The notes beneath the pieces were generated by a model, which did not search any database, had not been told where the DNA came from, and saw nothing but the letters and a program-made list of their open reading frames with translations. Source: Maribacter litopenaei (GTDB lineage: Bacteria > Bacteroidota > Bacteroidia > Flavobacteriales > Flavobacteriaceae). From it: 64,000 bases of DNA. This document shows positions 59,008-64,000 of this stretch, piece by piece. Numbering within the stretch: the stretch's first letter is position 1; every line of letters begins with the position of its first letter. Where the stretch lies: NCBI RefSeq assembly GCF_025244665.1, contig NZ_CP104205.1:2105001-2169000 (forward strand). The letters run 5' to 3'. The position numbers were made by a program, and so were the translations under genes.

Positions 59008-59025
59008 TGACCCAACTGTGGATTT
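59008..59025 (-). promoter_or_regulatory. 18-bp shared upstream motif, copy 2
   Basis: TGACCCAACTGTGGATTT on plus, identical to 17067-17084. It ends 65 bases upstream of the TonB receptor start on the minus strand and 134 bases upstream of the divergent DUF2141-type gene on the plus strand. Confidence 0.6.
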
Positions 59026-59158
59026 ACCCTTCTGAATTGATGCCAAAAAAGAAAAAAACATTTCACTCCTAAAAAACAACAACTCGGTAAACGTATTTTT
59101 TAAGAGCAGTAGGAAACCATGAATTTTGGACTATCCAATAACTTTAAAACTTTGAGTA

Positions 59159-59576
59159 ATGAAAAAATTAGGAATTATTTTAGGAATTGTATTCACAAGT
59201 ATGGTCATGAATGCCCAGCAGCAAAATGGGGTAAACGTTACTGTAACTATTGAAAATGTACTGTCGGACGAGGGACAGATTATTGGTTCCCTCCACACGG
59301 CCGACACCTTTATGAAAGGGCCTGGGATACAGAACAAAAGTGTGGACGCATCCACAGGGGAAGTGACCCTTACATTTTCAGATGTTGCCCCCGGGACATT
59401 TGCCCTCATGTTGATGCATGACAAAAACAGTAACCAACGTATGGATTTTGAACCTTCTCGGAATGCCTAAGGAAAGTTATGCTACCTCTGGTGAAATGTC
59501 TTTTGGACTCCCAAGTTTTGAAGGGTCTAAATTTGAAGTAACCGATATCGATTTAGAATTTAGGGTACGCTTCTAA
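59159..59576 (+). CDS. DUF2141 secreted protein (one frameshift)
   Basis: About 138 residues: signal peptide (LGIILGIVFTSMVMNAQ), then the DUF2141 sandwich with VTIENVLSDEGQIIGSLHTA, FSDVAPGTFALMLMHDKNSN and, after repair, MDFEPSGMPKESYATSGEMS. The frame breaks at 59456 (TCTCGG for TCTGG). It is divergent from the TonB receptor and is a paralogue of the gene at 16610-17005, whose locus also carries the shared upstream motif. Confidence 0.88.
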
Positions 59577-59597
59577 ATATATCATCAATCAGAAAAC

Positions 59598-59628
59598 GAA
59601 AAGACTTCCATTTGGAAGTCTTTTTTTA
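59598..59628 (+). terminator. Terminator after DUF2141 gene
   Basis: AAAGACTTCCA/TGGAAGTCTTT with a 2-base loop and a seven-T tail, 21 bases after the repaired stop. Confidence 0.9.
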
Positions 59629-59673
59629 TGGCTTGAATTTCCTAATTTTAATAGGTCACCAATTCCATTTCCT

Positions 59674-60033
59674 ATGCCCAATATGATCAAAGCATCAAAT
59701 TTTGAGGAGTACGTTGCCCATTTTCCGTTTGAAATACAGGAAAAATTAAGGATTCTAAGAAAACTGGTAAAGGAAACTGCCCCCGATGCCGTAGAAGGAA
59801 TTAGTTATGGGATGCCTGCCTTTAAACTCAACGGGAAGCCATTGGTCTATTTTGCGGCGCAGAAAAATCATTTTGGCTTCTATGCCACACCTAACACACA
59901 TGAAGCTTTTGCGGAACATCTCTCTAAATATAAACAGGGAAAAGGTTCGGTTCAATTTCCCTTTAACGAGCAACTGCCATTAGAGCTTATAAAAAGAATG
60001 GTCAGTTATAAAGTCCGGGAACTGAGTAACTGA
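59674..60033 (+). CDS. DUF1801 (YdhG-like) protein
   Basis: A 119-residue DUF1801 protein: FEEYVAHFPFEIQEKLRILR, APDAVEGISYGMPAFKLNGK, FAAQKNHFGFYATPNTHEAF and GKGSVQFPFNEQLPLELIKR. The fold is related to YdhG and frataxin-like iron chaperones; activity is not settled. Its stop is 24 bases from the convergent dps stop. Confidence 0.9.
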   Translation: MPNMIKASNFEEYVAHFPFEIQEKLRILRKLVKETAPDAVEGISYGMPAFKLNGKPLVYFAAQKNHFGFYATPNTHEAFAEHLSKYKQGKGSVQFPFNEQLPLELIKRMVSYKVRELSN

Positions 60034-60056
60034 CCATATTGATGATTACATATTTC

Positions 60057-60537
60057 TTAAATATCTTCGGCCAACCAGGCTTTCATCATCCGAGACGGTT
60101 TTTTCCTGCTCGGTAATAAAATCGCTCATCATTGAATTTGTTCCCTCGTCATCAGCCTCATCCGAAGCTTTTAAAATACCCCTTTCAATTGTCAACAATT
60201 CCTTTAATGAATCCACAATTAACCTAATGGCATCATCATCCTTGGTAATATTCTTGCCCACGGGCACCGAGGCTACAGAAATATAGTCCTCAAAGGTATG
60301 GGTAGGAACACCTCCAAGGGTTAAGATACGTTCTGCTACCATGTCCACTTTAGTGTTGGCATCGGTATATAACTCCTCAAACTTTAGATGTAAGTCAAAG
60401 AATCGCTTACCCTTAATATTCCAATGTATACCACGTAAGTTTTGATAATACCTTTGAAAATTGGCTAAAAGCACATTTAGATCTTTACTTATCACTTTGG
60501 ATTTGTCCGTTTCCAATCCTATACTATTCAATTTCAT
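60057..60537 (-). CDS. dps: Dps, ferritin-like DNA-protection protein (one frameshift)
   Basis: About 159 residues of the Dps family, a four-helix bundle forming a dodecamer that oxidises and stores iron and protects DNA. Ferroxidase-site motifs LRGIHWNIKGKRFFDLHLKF (His) and LYTDANTKVDMVAERILTLG (Asp, Glu) are present. The C-terminus breaks at 60090 (CCGAGA on plus); reading CCAGA (TCTGG on the coding strand) gives EKTVWMMKAWLAEDI, the family ending, with a stop at 60057. I start at the ATG at 60537. Divergent from oxyR, which fits peroxide control. Confidence 0.94.
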
Positions 60538-60654
60538 ATCTGTGTATTTATAAGTTATCAATTACAATACTAAGTATAAATATATTGAATAAAAATGATG
60601 ATTATCATAAGTAATATTGATAGTTTTTATACCTTTATCATCAAAACCACTAGC
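60538..60654. promoter_or_regulatory. Divergent dps/oxyR regulatory region
   Basis: 117 AT-rich bases between the two starts, containing ATGATGATTATCAT and TTTATCATC elements that resemble LysR-type T-N11-A half-sites. An OxyR site here is expected from the family biology but is not proven by the sequence. Confidence 0.4.
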
Positions 60655-61593
60655 ATGACAATTACTCAATTAAGATATGTACTGGCCGTTGCGGAATACC
60701 AAAATTTTACCTTGGCCGCGGAAAAAAGTTTTGTAACCCAGCCTACTTTAAGTATGCAGGTGCAAAAACTTGAAGATGAGTTGGATGTGCAAATTTTCGA
60801 CCGTGGAAAAAAGCCTATATCCGTTACTGAGGTAGGTAAGAAAATTGTGGCCCAGGCCAAAAATATCGTCAACGAGGCCAATAGGATCAAGGATATCGTT
60901 GACCAGGAAAAAGGATATATAGGAGGAGATTACACGTTAGGTATCATACCCACTATTATGCCTACCCTATTACCTATGTTTCTTAAAACCTTCATTACGA
61001 AATATCCCAAGGTAAATCTCATTTTAAAGGAGCAAAACACAGAGTCATTAATTGAAAATCTACAGGATGGGCATTTGGATGCGGCCATTGCGGCAACACC
61101 TCTAGAGGTGGATACCATTATAGAAAGACCTTTGTATTATGAACCGTTTGTAGGCTATGTTCCAAAAAATCATAGATTGGGAAGCTATTCCACATTGGAG
61201 GTTGAGAATCTTGACGTTTCGGATATACTCTTATTGCAAGACGGACACTGTTTTAGGGAAGGAGTACTAAATTTATGTAAAGCCCCAAAAAAATTGGGTG
61301 GTGATCATTTTCAATTACAGAGTGGAAGTTTCGAGACATTAATAAATCTCTCCAATGAGGGCTTAGGAATGACACTACTTCCTTTTTTAAATACCTTGGA
61401 ACTGGAAGATGACAAAAAACAAAATCTGAAATATTTTAAAGAGCCTTCCCCAGCACGTGAGGTAAGCTTAATTTACCATAAAAGTGAACTTAAAATCCAG
61501 ATTACCGAAGCCCTACGTAACGTTATTTCAGGAGTGGTTAGGGGGGCCATTGCCTTTCAGGACGTAAAAATAATTAGCCCGCTTAATAAATAA
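60655..61593 (+). CDS. oxyR: OxyR, peroxide-sensing LysR-type activator
   Basis: A 312-residue LysR-family regulator. HTH: MTITQLRYVLAVAEYQNFTL, AAEKSFVTQPTLSMQVQKLE. The effector domain contains LLLQDGHCFREGVLNLC, with two cysteines nine residues apart exactly as the redox Cys199/Cys208 pair of OxyR, which form a disulfide on peroxide. I start at ATG 60655; the longer upstream frame adds a hydrophobic extension without family support. Divergent dps is the classic target. Confidence 0.95.
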   Translation: MTITQLRYVLAVAEYQNFTLAAEKSFVTQPTLSMQVQKLEDELDVQIFDRGKKPISVTEVGKKIVAQAKNIVNEANRIKDIVDQEKGYIGGDYTLGIIPTIMPTLLPMFLKTFITKYPKVNLILKEQNTESLIENLQDGHLDAAIAATPLEVDTIIERPLYYEPFVGYVPKNHRLGSYSTLEVENLDVSDILLLQDGHCFREGVLNLCKAPKKLGGDHFQLQSGSFETLINLSNEGLGMTLLPFLNTLELEDDKKQNLKYFKEPSPAREVSLIYHKSELKIQITEALRNVISGVVRGAIAFQDVKIISPLNK

Positions 61594-61633
61594 TTCTTTG
61601 AATTGTAAAACCTCTTAGGGTAAGAATAAACAT

Positions 61634-61662
61634 TAAAAAAGCCACTTTTCAGTGGCTTTTTC
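61634..61662. terminator. Bidirectional terminator after oxyR
   Basis: AAAAAGCCACT/AGTGGCTTTTT with a 4-base loop. It serves oxyR and the small minus-strand gene, whose stop abuts it. Confidence 0.9.
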
Positions 61663-61860
61663 TTATGCTTTAAGATACGTTAAACTTGGTTTCAACTCTG
61701 GTTTGTCGACTACAAAAGTTTCCAACCAGATCTTTAATTCTGCTACCTCTTCCGGTAGCAATCGCTCAAGGGCCTTTTTAAGCTCCTTGTAAAACAATTT
61801 GGCGTCAAAACTAACCTTTTGGAGCACTGTTTTACTGTACTCCAACATTGTTCTTTTCAT
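61663..61860 (-). CDS. Small conserved-type hypothetical protein
   Basis: A 65-residue soluble helical protein: MKRTMLEYSKTVLQKVSFDA, LFYKELKKALERLLPEEVAE, LKIWLETFVVDKPELKPSLT. Short proteins with the LxKVSFDxxLFxKELxKA pattern are frequent in flavobacteria, from memory; function unknown. The AT-rich 61861-62045 interval upstream should hold its promoter and that of the divergent dacB-like gene. Confidence 0.75.
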   Translation of the reverse strand: MKRTMLEYSKTVLQKVSFDAKLFYKELKKALERLLPEEVAELKIWLETFVVDKPELKPSLTYLKA

Positions 61861-62045
61861 CTAAACACGTTTTTAAATTAGTTGTTGTGTAAATTTAAAC
61901 CCCAAAGTGAATATAATATTGTGGTCAAAAAGTTAAAATCGATTAAAAAATGTTAAACCACTTCAGGATTTGATTTCATGGAATATAACAAAATCAATTT
62001 TTAATTCCTAAAATATTGGTTAACAATAAAATACAATACATTTAA

Positions 62046-63314
62046 ATGAAGAAAATCTCCATCCTCTTACTGCTATCAGGTCTCGTATTCGGCTGTGCCA
62101 GCTTAAAAAAAAGGGTTCATAAATCAATTGACAAAAGCTTAGATTCTTCCTTCTTCAATAACCAATTTACTGGATTTTTGGTCGTGGACCCCATTTCAAG
62201 GGACACTCTTTATGATTACAATAGTGATAAATATTTTACCCCTGCCAGCAACACCAAAATTTTTACACTATACACGGCCTTAAAAACACTGCCGAAAAAA
62301 GCGCCCGCCCTTAACTATATACATCATAATGATACCTTATATTTTGAGGGAACTGGAGATCCCTCCTTTTTACACCATTACTTAAAGGACAGCACTGCAT
62401 ATACCTTCCTAAAGAATAGTGATAATTTGGCTTTTTGTTATCCCAATTTTCAGGATACCCCCATGGGCCCAGGTTGGTCTTGGGATGATTTAAGTTGGTA
62501 CTACTCTCCTGAACGGAGTGCCTTTCCCATTTTTGGAAATACAGTGATGATTCATGACACTCCAACTTATAGTGTTTCTCCAAATTATTTTACGGATAGT
62601 GTAGTCCAGATTCAAAATGCTTGGAATCGGGAAAAAAATAGAAATGTTTTCTATTTTGATAAGACAGCAAGGGATTCATTGGAAATTCCTTTTAAAACGG
62701 ATAAAAAAACCGTTGGTTCAATACTGGAGGAATCCTTAGTAAAACCCATAAACATAGTACTCAAAATGCCCGAGGGTGAAAAGAAAACACTTTATGGGAT
62801 TGATATGGATTCCCTATACGTACGACTGATGCACGAGAGTGATAATTTTATTGCCGAACAATTGCTCATTATGGCCTCCGGAATATTGACAGACACATTA
62901 AATTCTGAAAATGCTCGAAACTACATATTGGAAAATAACCTTAAGGGAATTCCTCAAGAACCCCGATGGGTAGACGGATCGGGACTTTCCCGTTATAATC
63001 TCTTTACACCTCAATCCATGGTATACGTCTTGAACCAACTGTATAGAGAACTTCCGGAAGAACGACTCCTAATGATTTTCCCAACAGGAGGTGTTTCAGG
63101 CACCTTAAAATCGTGGTATTCCGGAAATCAAGAACCGTATATTTTTGCAAAATCGGGTAGTTTAAGTAATAATTACTGCTTAAGTGGCTATTTAAGAACC
63201 AAAAAAGGGAAGCTATTACTCTTTAGTTTTATGAACAATCACTTTAGGCATTCCTCATCCGAAGTAAAGGAACAGATGCAGGCAATATTTGAAACGCTAA
63301 GGGACAGATATTAG
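62046..63314 (+). CDS. dacB: D-alanyl-D-alanine carboxypeptidase/endopeptidase (PBP4, S13)
   Basis: A 422-residue penicillin-binding protein of the S13 family, cutting peptidoglycan cross-links or stem peptides in the periplasm. Lipoprotein signal (LLLLSGLVFGCASLKKR), nucleophile motif ASNTKIFT (SxxK), second motif HESDNFIAEQLLI (SxN), third motif FAKSGSLSNNYCLSGYL (KSG). The gene has no breaks. The large insertion between SxxK and SxN, usual in PBP4, is present (about residues 90-240). Confidence 0.93.
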   Translation: MKKISILLLLSGLVFGCASLKKRVHKSIDKSLDSSFFNNQFTGFLVVDPISRDTLYDYNSDKYFTPASNTKIFTLYTALKTLPKKAPALNYIHHNDTLYFEGTGDPSFLHHYLKDSTAYTFLKNSDNLAFCYPNFQDTPMGPGWSWDDLSWYYSPERSAFPIFGNTVMIHDTPTYSVSPNYFTDSVVQIQNAWNREKNRNVFYFDKTARDSLEIPFKTDKKTVGSILEESLVKPINIVLKMPEGEKKTLYGIDMDSLYVRLMHESDNFIAEQLLIMASGILTDTLNSENARNYILENNLKGIPQEPRWVDGSGLSRYNLFTPQSMVYVLNQLYRELPEERLLMIFPTGGVSGTLKSWYSGNQEPYIFAKSGSLSNNYCLSGYLRTKKGKLLLFSFMNNHFRHSSSEVKEQMQAIFETLRDRY

Positions 63315-63342
63315 TTTAGATTGATTTGTGACTCAAAATCTT

Positions 63343-63942
63343 TCACCATGAATTTTCTACTCCAATAAACCATGTATCTCGGGCGTATTGCAAAAGCAAA
63401 ATCGTTTTAGCATCGCAGATTTCGCCTGAAAGTATCATTTGTAAGGCTTTTTCAAACCGGATTTCCAAAACCTCTATGTTTTCGGTCTCGTCATCCGCCC
63501 CTCCACCTTCACTAATTTTCATTTGGTCTTCGTATTCCCCTACAAACAAATAAAGGATTTCAGTGACCGATCCTGGCGACATATAGGTTTCAATCACCTT
63601 TTTAACGTTTTCGATTTGATATCCGGTTTCTTCCTCTGTTTCCTTTTTAATACAATCCTCAGGGTGGTCTCCATCTAAAAGACCGGCGCATACTTCTATC
63701 ATCATACCATCTTCATTCCCGTTAACATAAGTAGGCATTCGAAACTGTCGTGTAAGTATTACCGTTTGCTTTTTTCTGTTATAGAGCAAAATGGCAGCAC
63801 CATTACCTCGGTCGTATGCTTCCCTATGTTGTTCTTCCCAGGTACCATCATCTTTTTGGTATTCGAAAGAGAACTTATTCAATGTGTACCAATTATCGGA
63901 TAGTAATTGCTTTTTGATATTTCTAATTTTAGAATTTCCCAT
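63343..63942 (-). CDS. nudK: NUDIX hydrolase, NudK/ADP-ribose pyrophosphatase-like
   Basis: A 199-residue nucleotide-sugar pyrophosphatase. RGNGAAILLYNRKKQTVILT RQF-type start, EVCAGLLDGDHPEDCIKKET and EEETGYQI form the Nudix box with Lys replacing the Arg of REUxEE. The YMSPGSVTEILYLFVGEY segment and the acidic GGGADDETENIEVLEI match GDP-mannose hydrolase NudK. I start at the ATG at 63942 rather than the TTG upstream. The remaining bases to 64000 contain no gene. Confidence 0.9.
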   Translation of the reverse strand: MGNSKIRNIKKQLLSDNWYTLNKFSFEYQKDDGTWEEQHREAYDRGNGAAILLYNRKKQTVILTRQFRMPTYVNGNEDGMMIEVCAGLLDGDHPEDCIKKETEEETGYQIENVKKVIETYMSPGSVTEILYLFVGEYEDQMKISEGGGADDETENIEVLEIRFEKALQMILSGEICDAKTILLLQYARDTWFIGVENSW

Positions 63943-64000
63943 CCTTTTCAATTTTCCCTGTAAAGTAAAACCGGATTTAAAATATTCTTTTAAACCCGGT

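Noticed and set aside
1..64000. Large-scale genuine pseudogenisation
   Set aside because: Breaks affect about twenty-five genes of all functions, including oxidative-stress, helicase and transport genes, are each repairable by one base, and concentrate in a few k-mers and homopolymers. Relaxed selection would not give that pattern.

Overview
The window looks like a chromosomal segment of a marine-type Flavobacteriaceae member (Bacteroidota). The evidence is the family content: DUF6090 proteins, a LytS/LytTR pair with 2TM domains, a DUF4331 pair, a TonB-dependent receptor with carboxypeptidase-like N-domain, a LETM1-like protein, RskA-type anti-sigma, and ThuA/PVC dehydrogenase. Shine-Dalgarno sequences are weak and spacers are AT-rich. 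TGA is clearly a stop codon, because it is used in many ATGA stop/start overlaps. No rRNA, tRNA, CRISPR array or integrase was seen.

Layout. 1-2.6 kb: sodC, an ECF sigma factor and its anti-sigma. 2.6-11 kb: VOC protein and glycosyltransferase (minus), DUF547 plus MMPL exporter (plus), and a minus-strand DUF4331/DUF4331/TPR operon. 11-17 kb: LETM1-like gene, then a minus-strand signalling cluster (DUF2141, TPR, a LytS-type kinase fused to a 2TM domain, four free 2TM proteins, LytTR regulator). 17-23.7 kb: sugar-oxidation locus (Gfo/Idh oxidoreductase, TIM-barrel isomerase, one giant ThuA/PVC-dehydrogenase/cupredoxin protein) with a divergent AraC regulator. 23.8-28.6 kb: DEAD-box helicase, peptidase E, M28 peptidase, metallophosphoesterase. 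28.6-34.3 kb: seven tandem DUF6090 genes, the array being interrupted by a DUF559 endonuclease unit. 34.4-40.2 kb: YfcC-type transporter, epimerase, VOC protein, S9 peptidase, EEP hydrolase. 40.3-52.2 kb: an AT-rich accessory zone with every gene on the minus strand, several preceded by the same dispersed repeat. 52.3-64 kb: PaiB, GH113-like protein, DUF4382 lipoprotein, alcohol dehydrogenase, TonB receptor, two DUF2141-type/DUF1801 genes, divergent dps/oxyR, a PBP4-type carboxypeptidase and a NUDIX hydrolase.

Sequence quality matters for every reader. About twenty-five genes are broken by single-base changes that can be repaired to textbook family sequence. The breaks are not random. TCTGG (opposite strand CCAGA) is written TCTCGG/CCGAGA at 17 places; CCGGA is written CCGA or CCGTA at 7 places; TGG Trp codons are written TGA at 5 places, mostly in TGGTCCCA or TGGATC; the rest are mainly homopolymer length changes. 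I therefore treat the broken genes as intact genes with context-dependent read errors, and give their full repaired spans.

Candidates for undescribed biology are: (i) the DUF6090 array with near-identical 5' ends and a DUF559 unit sitting exactly between two copies of the shared first 21 bases; (ii) a roughly 70-bp leader repeat in front of unrelated minus-strand genes between 43 and 50.6 kb; (iii) an 18-bp identical motif 62-65 bases upstream of both the DUF2141/LytS/2TM/LytTR operon and the TonB receptor, suggesting one regulon; (iv) an AACC-N15/16-CGTA promoter-like element in front of three loci, a possible ECF regulon.
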